Below are positions 19,695 to 32,137 of a stretch of DNA of 64,000 bases, piece by piece (position 1 is the first letter of the stretch; each line of letters opens with the position of its first letter). The notes beneath the pieces are model-generated. The model saw only the letters and a list, made by a program, of their open reading frames with translations. It searched no databases and was not told the DNA's origin. The position numbers and the translations under genes are program-made. The stretch lies in the NCBI GenBank assembly GCA_033060915.1, contig CM065379.1, positions 31,888,318-31,952,317 on the forward strand. Reading direction: 5' to 3'. Source of the stretch: Euryodendron excelsum (taxonomy: Eukaryota; Streptophyta; Magnoliopsida; Ericales; Pentaphylacaceae).

Positions 19695-22600
19695 GCTAGG
19701 TCAACACTAGTGCTTGCTAGCCCACTCCGGTAAAAAATGACCAAACTACCTTTGGGCCTTTTTGACATGCTTCTCAAGAAAGTACCTAAGTCCTCAAAGT
19801 GGTAAGTCTACCATTCCAAGATCAAAATCCCTTATAGTCTATCATGTTCAAAATGCCTTCCAGCCGGTTCCAGATCAATTTTGAGACCATCTAGTCAAAA
19901 AGACCATATTACCCCTAGACATCAGATCACCTCAAGGAACCACACCAACTCTGGATATCAAACTAGTTATCTTCCGAGGATGCTTCTAATAGTATTTTCA
20001 ACCTTCCAACACCTTTTTGGTTCATTCCGAGTCTATTCTAGTCAGTCTAGTATAAAATGACAGTTTTGCCCCTAGTGGGCCATTCGCCTTTTTCAAACCA
20101 CACCGGCTCTGGGTATCAAACCGGCAACCATTTGGAACACTTTCGATAGTATTTCCAACCTTCGAGCCTTCTCACAAGCCACTCCAAGTCCATTCCAGTG
20201 TTTCCCCATTCTAGTTGATCATTTTGCCCCTAGTAGGGCCAGTCAACCTTTTCAACTATTCCGGCTTTGTTTGTTAAATCCATTACCTCTGGGACAGTCT
20301 TTCAAGGGTTCATATCTATCCTCGGCCTTCCAGATCATTTCCAGACTTTTCGGAGTCACTTCTAGTGGAGCCAAGCCAAAAATTATATGGTAGTTGGTAT
20401 AACAGGCGCCCAAATCTTTTACCTTGTGTCCTAAGGGTCGAAAGATACGTTTCTTGTAGCCTTAAAACTTTCCTAAGTGGCTGTAGTGGCACCACTAGTA
20501 AATGGCCTAGTGCCACTTCTTGTGGCACCAATGGAAAGTTTGCCCTAGCGCCACTGTAACAGGCGCCAAGGTTGTTTTGATTGCCTATAAATATAGACCC
20601 TCCCTCTGCGTAAAAAGGGTTCACAAATTTAGTCTGGAAACTCTGTTTCTCTAAAAACATAGCTTGAAGTCTCTCCAAGCCCTAATTCTCTCAAGCCTCT
20701 TCAAGCCCTAACCTCCATACAATCAAACCCTAGCCTCTATATACCTTATACACTCAAACATAAACCTCCAAGCATCCATTGAAGACTCAAGTGCTGCAAC
20801 TTTAAAGCTCTTAAGATTCAAGTAAAGTAAAGCAAACGAAGCAATTAAAGCAAGAAAAATACGAGGTGAGTTTTCTATTTATTTTTTTTGTAATCCCCTC
20901 TCTCCCTTCTCTCTCCTGACCCACTTGGGTTTTCTTCTATTTTAATCCTCATCTTCTACCTCCTCTTCTTGCATGCTTGAAACAAAGAACTCCCCAGCTC
21001 ATGCCTAGGAAGGACTGTTGAAGGACACTGTGCTGGGGGCTTTCTTTTATTTCAACCTTTGATGATGTGGGTTCAGCCCATATGATTATGTGGTGAAACC
21101 TAGCATTGTATGTTCACGACCATATTTCATTGTGCATGTCATATTCATACATCCATTCAAAATTGCATTTAATATCGTTTTCAAACTTGCATTCAAAATA
21201 TCTTTCTTTCCAACATGTTTTCAAAATCACACTCCTTGGATGATTTTAACCATTCCATGGTTAAGGTTGTTTTAGAAAATGTTATATTCAATGTGAGCAT
21301 CATGGTCCAAATTTGTTGGTGTAAACCCTAAATTGTTTTTATCAAAATCACAATCCTAAAGTGATTCTAGCCATTCCATGCTTAGGGTTGCTTTAGGAAA
21401 GTGTTATATTCAAAGTGATCATTATGGTCCACATTTCAAATCCTAGTTCTTTTCAAAATCACAACCCTAAAATAGTTCTAATTTTTTCATAGTTAGAATC
21501 ATTTTAAGAAAGTGAGATATTCAAGAGACTTGCAAAAGTCCATATTCAAACATCTTTCCAAATAATTTTGTAAATCTACTTCCTAAAAACTCTTTTCAAA
21601 TATCTACTTTTCAAAAATTTTTTGTCTTGGAATTCAAGTCAAACCATAGAATCCATGGTTAGGAAACCCTAGTTCCTCTTTTAAAATCATGACTTTCTAT
21701 TTTCTATATTAAATCATAGATTTCTAAAACCGCTTTTCCTACCAAATCATAGGTTTCCCAATCCAAGATTTCCAAAACTTAACCCTTCCAATTCCATGTG
21801 AAATCCAATCTTCCTATTTAGGAAACCAAATCAAATTCTCCAATTTTGGACACAAAATCAAATCATCTATTTTTAGAAATAAAATCTAATCTTCAACCTT
21901 AGGCAATAGTAATCGAATATTTCCTAATTCTAAAACTTTTCTAATTTCAAACCTTTCCAAATCTCAACTTTCTAAATTCAACTTATCAAATCTTTTCAAA
22001 TTCTAAAACTTTTCTAATTTCAAACTTTCAAATCTTATTTCCAAAATTTCAAATCTTTCTAAGTTCAAACCTTTTTTAAATCAGCACTTTCCTATTTTGA
22101 AACTTTTCTAATTCAAAAATTTCTAAAATCCAATCTTTTCAAACTCTAACTTTCTAAATTCCTTCAAATCAAATAATCAAGTCAAATATTTATAAGTCTT
22201 TTCAAGTCAAGTGTTTCTAAATCAAATCAAACAGTTTACAAACGTTTCTAAATCTCATCTTTCCTAATTCTAAGTTTTCCAAAATCAAACTTTCTAAAAT
22301 CAAAAATTTTAAGTTCAAATGAAGTCTTTCCAATTCACTTGCATACTTCAAGCCTAGGTTACCTAAGTCTTAGGATGTCTAAACCTTAATTCAACCCTAA
22401 CCCTAAAGTTAGGAAGCTTCAACTCTTTTCAAAGACTTTTCTAAAAACTGTTTTCAAAACCAAGATAATTTTCAAACTTCAATCTAAGTCAAGATGTTTT
22501 TAAAGCTCAACTCAATCTTCCCCAAATCAAGTCTAAGTTCTCCTTCGAAATTCAATCTTTTCAAATCAAAATCAATTTCCAATTAAAGTCGATTCCAAGT

Positions 22601-23508
22601 TCAATTTTAAATCTAAGTTTGATTTCAAATCAAAGTTCAATCTCCAATCTTCCAATCAAAATTCAAATCAAACTCTTTCCAAATCAAACTTTTCCAAAGA
22701 CCCCAAAGTGCCTATTTTCAATCAGACCACGAGTCCAAACTACGACTGACCTGATTCCCAATAAAGGGATACGTGGGCAACCCTCATGGGTGCGGTCACA
22801 CTCTTTTTCAAATTTTCAATTCCACAATCTTTTTTAAAATTTTAATTTCATAATCTTTTTGAAATTTCTAATTCCACAACCTTTTTCAAGTCTCTAACTC
22901 CCACAACTTCTTTCAAACTTCAAATCTTTTTTTCAAATCTATTTTCAAAATCAAATCCTTTTCTTGCACTTGCATGTTATGCATCATATCAAACTTCTTG
23001 CTAAAATTCTTTTCAAAGTAGATAGTATTGGATATTTGTAAATCGAAGATTCTAAATGAATGAACCTAGGGTGACTAGACATGTAAGTACCGCAAGGGCG
23101 GGATAGGGTGATAGCTTAGTGCATCTTCCTTATATGTAACCAACCTCCGAACCTAGAATTACTGTTTTGAAAGACCAAAACAAAGTTATTTTTCAAAAAG
23201 GGCTTAAATCTGTCCAAAAGTTGCCAAACAACCTGTTTTCTTTAGAAACCCACTCTTGAGGAAGTTTTTCAAAACCTTTTAAAAAACTCTAAGTTTAATC
23301 TTGGGATTGCACTTAGTTTTAGGTGACCTAACTCACCTTAACAAAGTTAGGTGGTAGCTCCAAACTTTCTCCAAAAGCCCTTATTCAAATCAATTTCTAA
23401 TTCAAACATAGTCGCACTTGTCTTTCTAGGATGATGAGTTCTAATGAGAGAGTACCATTTTTTTCTCACTTATGTGTTTTCTCGAGTGCAAAAAAAGGGG
23501 ACGCGACA
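19695..23508 (+). repeat. LTR A (plus orientation, left part outside the window)
   Basis: It starts mid-U3 at a stretch equal to CAGGTCAACACCGGTGCC of other copies and ends with ACGCGACA at 23508. It carries a TATA box at 20586-20593, palindromes at 20486-20572 and the strongest splice-donor match (20866-20867). It is more diverged than copies B-G and shares details with LTR H, so these two form an older subfamily. The missing left part was displaced by the minus LTR fragment next to it. Confidence 0.75.
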
Positions 23509-26500
23509 ATAGGTGTTGGCTAGAATCAACTCGGCCAATTACCACCCCCTCCACCCTTGCCCATGGCAGCAGCTCCCAGTGAGGCCATGCCAGCTACCAT
23601 TGGTATCCTCCTCCTGCGAACGACCCAAATCTGGCTCAGAAAAGCTATTCTATAGATCTCCTCAACAACTAGACTTGACATGGCATGGAGAAGCTGAAAC
23701 TCCCCCCGTCTCACATTATCTACTTATGCATTTTAGGTTATCACTACACCTAGCCAGTCATTCACAATATATGTAGAGAAATGACATTGTACATTATATT
23801 TCCAAAAATAGACAAGATTGGGGAGTTTCATTCATCTAATCCTGGACTACATAAAGATCTTTTTGATTACAAAAGGATCCTATCACTACAACAGTTGGAA
23901 CAAATTCTGATCTAGGTTTAGAGTCATGGGCACCTTCCTCTGTTTATTGTCAATATCACCCATCAAATCCTCCCTTCGATTATGGATCTTCTTCAGACGT
24001 TGTTCATACATCTCCAGATGCCTCTCATCTTTAAGGACCTTATTCTCTTTCTTAGCAATGGCTTCTTTCACTAACTTTAATTCCTCAGACAAGCTCTCAT
24101 TTTCCCTTCCTAGTTCAGTGCTGACTTCCATTTGCACCAAATTGCCCCTCAACCAAGTCACATCAAATTGCAGTTTTTCCATGTTTGCTAGGCTCTTGTT
24201 CAATGGTATAAATCTTTAGCCTGCAATTTGCCTAGCTGCTATTGCTCCAACCTCTCCAAATCCAAGATCAAGCCCCATTCAGCTTGTTTTGTAAATGTCT
24301 CAGGCGCCTTAGCCAATATATTATGAACTTTAGGCATATACGCCTCTTTTACATTCGCTCAGGCTCTGAGGGTCAATTATTATTTCCCTGCCCTCCTTTT
24401 GTAGCTTCAGTAAGCCCTCTTCCAGCACTACTTGGTACTTCACATGAATCGGTATCATGCTCAAAATGGGCTTCACCACAGTTGGCATTTGCTTACTTAG
24501 GGTCTCCATATGCTCTTTCTCACAAGCTTCGTAAGCATCATCTCCACTAGAAGCATTATTCTCTTCATTGGAAGATTCTCTATCACCACCTGACGAACTT
24601 CCACTCAGGTCAGCATCAAAGCCCATGCTCTCTCCCATTACACAACTTGCCAACATCAATTTAGGCCCCATTGAGCCCACACCCTACCTTGGGCCACCAC
24701 CAATGTCTTGAGAGGAGCTTCCTATTGTTCTTTTTCCCCCAGACCCACTGGTCTCTCCTTGTTCCAGAGTCACCTTTGGTACTGGCAACTCAACACCTTG
24801 CTTTTTTCAGCTCAAGCCCTAATACCTCTCATAAAGTGGTTTCCAGATATGCAGGATCCAGCTCGAATAGATCTTTATCCTTAGTGGTTAGATTAGCAAC
24901 ACCTTTTCCATGATCATGCTCTCCCTTCTTCAAGGGACTCTCCATTTCAGGCATATCTGCGATCTCTTCGGCAGGAGACATATCCATATCAGCAACCACC
25001 TTAACAGTCTCCACTTCGGGCCTAATACTTTGCTCTACAGGAAGATCTCATGTAGCCATTACTTCAGGCTTAGTTCGTTCTCCTCTAGCCTCCACTTCAA
25101 GCTCAGATCTCTGCTCTTTAGGAAGATCAGCCCTAACCTAAACTTTAGGCTCAGTCCTCTACTCTTCAGGAACATCTCTTGCATCCTCCAATTTAAACTC
25201 CACATCTACATCAGTTGGCATTGCTGAATCACTAACTTCTATTTTTGTTTCCTTCGCAAGATATTTGGACGTGTCAACAGGTACGTTCTACTCCATTTTG
25301 GTCTCTGAGGCATTAGATTGCCACGCCATTGTGCCATCATCAACAAGTGGCGATCCTACCTACCCCACAGACATCTTGATCTCAAGTTCTGCAGCCAAAT
25401 TCATATCCAACCCCATCCCCAAATCTTGACCAGATTCCCCAGGTTTCTAAGTGGGTGTTGTCTTTAATGGAGGCACCATCTCAATAAAACCTTTAACCTC
25501 ATCTTCTAAATTAATGTTATGCCCCTTATTGGCAGATTTTTTAGGTTTCTTCCCCTTTTGGCCAAAGGGTGTCCTTTTAGACGCAGCCTTTTGCTCTTTA
25601 TGTGTTGCACTCTCCTTTTCTGGGGGAAGAGGCATCTCTTCAACAGAATCCCTTACAACCTTCGCTTTAACTTGGTCTTCTAGCACACCACTACTTTTCA
25701 CCTTATTTAGTTGCACAATAAGGTATTTCTTCTAGTTAAATTCTAAAACCAAGTTTAAACCACCAAACTTAAAGACAAAGGTTTATAAGCAATGGTATTT
25801 ACCTTCCTCCTCTTCGGGACACGTTCTCTACCCATGGCTTCTCCCTTGCCTATCTGTTGCTTTGGTTCAGCTTCAGGTTTGCGGATCTTTATGCCAGCGG
25901 CCTATACAAATAAGTTCAAGATCTTCAGACTACTTCAACACTCTGACCCTTCAGAAAACACAACAAGGTATACTTGGTCAGGAACTTGTACAGGAACTTT
26001 AACCCTGCCTGGCACGCTGTTCCCACCAATGATGGACAAAATGGGGATCCTTGGTTGTACCCCAACTGATGCTCCATTTGATAAGGCTAGTACCCCATCA
26101 CTTTAAGATCGCTTACCTCGGCAAAGGCTAGTAGACGTCCTCGCATGATCAATAGAATAGTCCCAACTCTCTTTTTAGGTATGGCCTTGTCCTCAATAAC
26201 TTGTACTGACCAGGTGTCTTCATTATAAGCCTCAAAGAGCACAATGCTAGGGAACAGCTCCACATAGGGCCTAGGAGTGAACTTCTTCTCTTTATCAATC
26301 ACATCTTTCAGCCTCCCTTAGGGAAGACACCCAGACCATCTAGTCGAGCAGCACATCATTACTGCATTTCCTTAGGCATTCTTGGTGATGCCTTCTCGCG
26401 CTTTCGGTGCCACATTCTTAAACCTTTCAAAGAAGAACAGTTGTAAAACTTTGGTGCAAACATATATGGGCATATCATAACAGCCCATAGACAGTTTCAT

Positions 26501-26738
26501 GTTGAACTTGAGACGATCCAATTGATGATATAGTGTCCCAAAAAACAAGGGCCCTAATGCCAAGCGCCAGCCACACAATAGCATCGCAACCAAAGAAAAC
26601 ATAGCATAATTTACCCCATTAGTAAGGGGACTGTCAAAAACATGCCTGGACAACCATGCGTTAAAAATGTCGCCAAATGAATAACGCTCTGCAATCCTAG
26701 CCCTGCCTTTTTATGCTCATGATCACCCCTAGCATCAT
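23509..26738 (-). pseudogene. PMD gene remnant 2, main and C-terminal part
   Basis: Reading leftward from 26738, the minus strand encodes the second half of a plant mobile domain: NAWLSRHVFDSPLTNGVNYA, LLCGWRLALGPLFFGTLYHQ and VLQLFFFERFKNVAPK (26650-26380), then YVELFPS near 26250 and QLGYNQGSP near 26060, motifs typical of PMD proteins. Further on is a low-complexity Lys/Pro/Glu-rich region (25716-24330) and a C-terminal coiled coil (24203-23886; ENESLSEELKLVKEAIAKKE). Many stops and frameshifts make it a pseudogene. It differs strongly from the PMD gene at 5169. The N-terminal part continues beyond LTR B at 31732. The last 370 bp (23509-23885) show nothing recognisable. Confidence 0.75.
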
Positions 26739-29700
26739 TGTAAGCACCCCATTTTTGATCGCTTGGCAGTCTACAGTTCGTCCAGACTTGCATTCAAGTC
26801 AATATGGACATATTCTGAGTCAAATCAACTTTTTAAGTTTAATCTCATCTATACATCGCTTCACAGGCCCATCAGGCCCAAATAAAGGCAAAATGACCTA
26901 AATGCCCTTAAGGGCATTGTTCGGTCCAATTCCAAATTAGGCATGTCTTTCTGAAGATGGTAAGTCCCCTTTCTATATTCCAATAAGCGCGTCTTTTCGA
27001 AGACGGTAAGTCCCCTTTCCAATTCCATTAGGCACATCTTTCCAAAGACGGTAAATCCCCTTTCCATATTCCAATAAGCGCGTCTTTCCGAAGACGGCAA
27101 GTCCCCTTTCTAATTCCAACAGACATGTCTTTCCGAAGACGATAAGTCCCCGTTTCCAACCCGTTTTTTCAATTCTAATTCCAATCCCTCTCTCGAGAAA
27201 GTTGATTCCTCAAGACGGTAAGTCTATCCAATCCGGCACATTTTCCAGAGACAATTTCTTCGGAACGGTAAGTCCCTTTAAACTTGTCTATCGGGACGAG
27301 ACCCCAAGTCCCCTAGATGGAAGAATGGTCCACCTTTAGCACCTGCTAGCCAGCCAATGCTGAAATGTCCATTTCGGCACGCCTTTTTAGAAAGTTGACT
27401 TCTCAGGCGCTAAGTCCCTTTAGCAGCTTCCCGAGATTAGGCAATCTTGGCAATGATCGTGAACCGTCAGAGTAGTGGAAGTACTTGTAAACGTTGCAAC
27501 CGTCAGAGTAGTAGAAATACTCGCAAACAGGTTAATATAGGGAATTGTCAACAAACACTTGTATCACAAGACCACCATCAGAGTGGCGAAAACACTCAAA
27601 ACCCAGGTCAACACCGGTGCCTGCTAGCCCACTTCGGTGAAAAATGACCAAACTGCCCCTAGGGCCATTTTCCTACACGTTTCTCGAGATAATACCTAAG
27701 TCCTCATAATAGTAAATCCATCCTTTCAAGATTGTCTTAAAAGTAATCCGGCATGATTAGGTGCCTTTTAGTTAGTTTCGGGCCAGTTCTGAGACTTTCC
27801 GGTCAAGATGACCATTTTGCCCCTAGGCATTTGAATGCCCCGGGAACCACACCAGCTCTGGGTATTAAACCGGTAATCACCCGACAATACTTCTTATAGT
27901 ATTTCCGACCTTCCTTTATCTCTCCGGATCATTCCGAGTCAGTTTCGGTAAACTTGTTGCAAAATGACCATTTTGCCCCTAGTGGGCCGGTTGCCTTTTT
28001 CGGCCGCACCGGCTCTAGGTGTCAAACCGTTAGCCTTTAAATCCCGAGTCTTTTTTCGGGACATTCCGAGTCCATCCCGGTAGCTTTTCGGCCAGGTTGA
28101 CTGTTTTGCCCCTAATGGCTCGGTCAACCCTTTTGACAATTTTTGTCATCCTTTTTCAAATTCATTACCCCCCGGGACCCTATTCTAAGGGTTCCTGCCC
28201 TTTTTCAGCTTTCCGAATCATTCTCGGTCCCTTAAGTCCTTCTCGGGCTTTCCAGAGTCACTCCTAGTGAAGTTAGGCTAAAAATTGCATGGTAGTCACT
28301 AGTACAGGCGCCCAAATCTTCCAAAGATACGTTGTTTGCTAACTTAATAAACTTTCCTAAGTTGTTGGTGCCACTAGTAGTGGCACCAAGCCAAAAAATG
28401 GCCTAGCGCCACTCCTAGTGGTGCCAAGAGGAAATTTGTCCTGGCGCCACTGCAACAAGCGCTAGGTCATTCCCTTGTCTATAAATACAAAGCCTCCTCC
28501 AGCGTGAGAGAGGTCTGCAAACTCGGTCTAAAAGCCCTACTTTTCGATATACAGAGCTTGTAGCCTCTCTAAACCTTAGTCTCCTTAGGTTTTCCAAACC
28601 CTAGCCTCCTATACACTCACATACACTTCTATACACTCATACATTAGCCTCCAAAGCCTCGTTTGAAGATTGAAGACAAACTCTTGAAGACTAAAGTGAA
28701 GACCGAAGTAAGACAAGCAAAGCAAAGCGCGTAAAGCTAAGAAAAATAAAGAAGACACAAGGTAGGCTTCTTATTTACGTTTACGCATCTTCACCCCTCT
28801 CTTCTCTCTCCTAACCCACTTGGGTTTTCTTCTGTTTTAATCCCCTATTTTCTTCCCCCCTTCTTGCATGCTTGAAACAAGGAAATTTCCGGTCCATGTG
28901 TAGGATTAGGCTATTGGAAAGTCACCGTGTAGGAGACTTTCTTTTAGTCTAACTGGAGACCACGTGAGTTCGGCCCCCTTGATTATGTGGTGAAGCCTTT
29001 AACTTTGTATGTTCACGACCCCAATTTGCATTGTGCATATCATGATCTTGCATTCCTCCATAAGTTTGTTTTAAACTTGTTTTCAAAAGCTTGCATTAAA
29101 CTTGTTTTCAAAAACTTCCATCAAAATCTTTTTTTTCAAAACTTATTTTCAATATCAAAATCCTAAGGTGATTCTAGCCTTTCCATGGCTAGGGTTGCTT
29201 TAGGAAAGTGTTACATTTAAACTGACCAATATGGTCCATATTTTCAAAATATTGTTGTTTTCAAAACCACTATCTTAAAGTGGTTCTAACCTTCTTATTG
29301 TTAGAACCGCTTTAAGAAAATGACATATTTTGTATACTTTCTAAAAACTCTCTTTTCAAATCTCTCCTTCTAAAAACCTCTCTTTCAACATACTTTCTAA
29401 AAAATCTTCTCAATCTCCTTCTCCAAATTCCTTTCCAAAATTATTTTCAAAAACTCTCTCCAAAAATCTATTTTTCAAAACTTCATTTTCAACTCCTTTC
29501 CAAAACACTCTCTTCAAAATTCCTTTCCTAAAAGCACTCCCTAGGTTTCCTTTTTAGAAAACTCTCTCCAATCTCCTTTCCAAAATTGTTTTTCAAAAAC
29601 TCCTTTCCAAAAACATCTTTCTTAAGAGCTCATTTTCAAAAACGTTTTCCTCAAAGTTCACTCTCCAAAGACGCTCCTTACGTTTCCCTCCTAAACAACT

Positions 29701-31731
29701 TTTTTTTTTTTTTTCAAAATTCACTTTCTAGAAACTCCTCTCTACGATTTCCTTCCAAAAATCTCTCTTTCTAAGAACTCACTTTCCAAAAACTCTTTCC
29801 TTAGACCCTAAGTTAAATCCTAGAACCCACGTTTAGGAAACCCTAATTTTCCTTTCCAAAAACATGATTTCCATTCTCTTACTTTGGCCTCAAAGCCTAG
29901 GTTTCCAAAACATTTTATTTTCTACATCAAAACTATATATATTTCCAAAACCTATTTTTTATATCAAAACTATAGTCTTCTCAAAACTAGAATTTCTAAA
30001 ACTTTATCTTTCCAAATCCATGTCAAATCCAATCTTTCCTTTAGGAAACCAAACCCAATCTCCCCTTTAGGAAACTTGATCCAATCCTCCGTTTTTGGAA
30101 ACAAAATCAAAACATCTCTTTTTAGAAATCAAATTCAATCCCTTATTTTAGGAAATAGGAATCTCAATCATTCCAAACCCAAATATTTCCTAATTCAACT
30201 CCTTCCTAATCTAGTACTTTCCTAAACCTTAAGTTTCCTAAATTTAAACTTTTAAATCTTTCCTTAAACTTTACGCTTTCAAACCTTTCTTAATTCCATC
30301 CCTTTCCAAATCTAAGTTTTCAAACCCTTCTTAAACTCAAAACCTTTCCTAATTTCAAGAATTTCTAAAACTTAACCTTTGAATCTTTCTAAAATTCTAA
30401 ACTTTCCTACACTTCAAATCTTTCCAAATCTAAAACTTTCTAAATTCGAAACTTTTTGAATTCTAAACTTTCCTATTTCAAAACATTCCAAATTCAAAAC
30501 TTTTCAATTTCAAAATTTTCTTAAAGCAGAATGTTTTCTATTTCAAAACTTTCTTAATCCAACACTTTCCTAAATTGAAACTTTCCTAAAACGAAACTTT
30601 CTGAAAATGACATTTTCCTATTTTGAACTTTCCTAAATCGGACCTTTCCTAATTTGAACCCTTCCTAAATCCAATCTTTCTTCGTTGTTCCAAGTCCAAC
30701 ATTTGAGTCAAGTCTTTCTTAATCTCGAGTCCTTTCTAAATCCTATCTTCCTAGGTCTAGGGTCTCTATTCTTTCATTTTAAATTTCAATCTTCTATTCT
30801 AAATTCAAATCAAATCCAAATTCCAATTCAATTTCTTTTCCAATTAAACCTTATATTTTCTATCGGACTCTTGTCCGAACTACGACTGACCTGATTCTTC
30901 CAAAAGGATACGTAGGCAACCCTCATGGGTGTGGTCACAACCTTTTTCAAGTTTCTATTTCCACAACATTTTTCAAATCTCAAATTCCATAACATTTTTC
31001 AAATTTCTGTTTCTACAACTTCTTTCAAATCTCCAATTCTACAATCTTCTTCAAGTTTTCAATTCCATAATCTATTTTTCTGATTTCAAATTTCTATTTT
31101 CAATTTCTAAAACTTTCCAATTTCAAATCTATCTTTTCAAATCTCTTTTCTAAAATCAAATCAATTTCTTTTCAAATCTATTTTCCAACTTTCATATCAT
31201 GCATCATGTCTTTTTAAACATTCTTTTTCTAAAGTGGATAGGATTGGACATTTGTTAGTTAAAGAATCTTATAGGTGAATTTAGAGTAAATAGACATGTA
31301 GGTACCACAAGGGCTGGGTAGGGTGATGGCTTAGAGCATCTTCCCTACACGTAACCAACCTCTGAACCTAGGATCACTGTTTTCAAAGACCAAAATGGAG
31401 TTTATTTTTAAAAAAGGCTTAAAAGTTTTCCAAAGGTTGCCAAACAACCTATTTTCTTAAAAACCCTCTCTAAAGGTAGTATTTTCAAAAATCATTTTCC
31501 AAAACCCTAAGTGTAGTTTTCAGATTGTGCTTAGTTTTTAGGTGACCTAACTCACCTTAATCAAGTTAGGTGGCGACTCCAAATGTTTTCCAAAAGCCCT
31601 TTATTAAAACCAATTTTCAATTCAAACCTAGTTGCACTCATTGTTCTAGGAGGGTGAGTTCTAACGAGAGAGTACAGTGTTTTTCCCACTTGTGTGTGTA
31701 TTCATCGAGTGCGAAAAATCTAGGCGCGACA
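26739..31731 (+). repeat. Solo LTR B (4.99 kb), target duplication ATCAT
   Basis: It runs from TGTAAGCACCCC to GGCGCGACA. ATCAT at 26734-26738 is repeated exactly at 31732-31736, so this is a complete solo LTR left by recombination of an inserted element. It contains a 46-bp array at 26939-27165, TATA at 28480-28487, palindromes at 28367-28468 and the donor at 28762. It interrupts PMD gene remnant 2. Confidence 0.92.
26939..27165 (+). repeat. 46-bp tandem array in LTR B, about 5 units
   Basis: Units read approximately GCGCGTCTTTTCGAAGACGG then TAAGTCCCCTTTCCAATTCC. The hairpin core CGTCTT-TTCG-AAGACG is shared with the 80- and 81-bp arrays of other copies, but the unit is shorter. LTR C has about three such units at 32336-32470. 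Confidence 0.7.
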
Positions 31732-32137
31732 ATCATCACCCTTTAATTTCTTTTCTTCTCGAACATCTCCTCAAAGTCCTTATACTAGTAAATTATCTAG
31801 CTTTTGGAGGCATTCTTGAATTTAGCCCTAGATGCCTTAGTAGCTTTGCTCGTGGATGCTTCACCAAATTTCTTTAAGGCTCTACTGTAAGCCACAGTCT
31901 TCAAAGCTCGCGCATCGCCTTACTCTAGCAAACCCACTATCCCCAATTTCCTAGCACTATTTTCTACAGGGCATATCACCATATCGCCTAAGATTGGCAA
32001 TTTTGTCAATACGCTTACATCTTCTAAAAAGGGTATTGTTTCACCCCACCTTGGAGTAAAGGTATGAGCATCCATGCTGCAACGAGAAATTATACTCTCC
32101 AACTAAGGCCCACTCCATTTGATCACCAACTTGTAAG
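31732..32137 (-). pseudogene. PMD gene remnant 2, middle segment
   Basis: Between two solo LTRs, the minus strand encodes SMDAHTFTPRWGETIPFLED followed by VSVLTKLPILGD (about 32075-31985). This is the hallmark HTF..WGE..P.LEDV..LT.LP..GD block of plant mobile domains. It continues toward 31732 with a Lys/Ala/Ser-rich stretch containing stops. Its strand and order fit the parts on either side exactly. ATCAT (31732-31736) and GTAAG (32133-32137) are halves of the duplications of LTR B and LTR C. Confidence 0.8.

Noticed and set aside
22388..22402. Telomere-like CCCTAACCCTAAA
   Set aside because: Only two units lie inside LTR A in otherwise A/T- and CTAA-rich sequence; this is chance, not an interstitial telomere.
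19695..31731. LTR A and LTR B as the two LTRs of one element with PMD remnant 2 as its internal region
   Set aside because: LTR B has its own perfect ATCAT duplication and the PMD sequence continues beyond it. There is no primer-binding site after 23508 and no polypurine tract before 26739.
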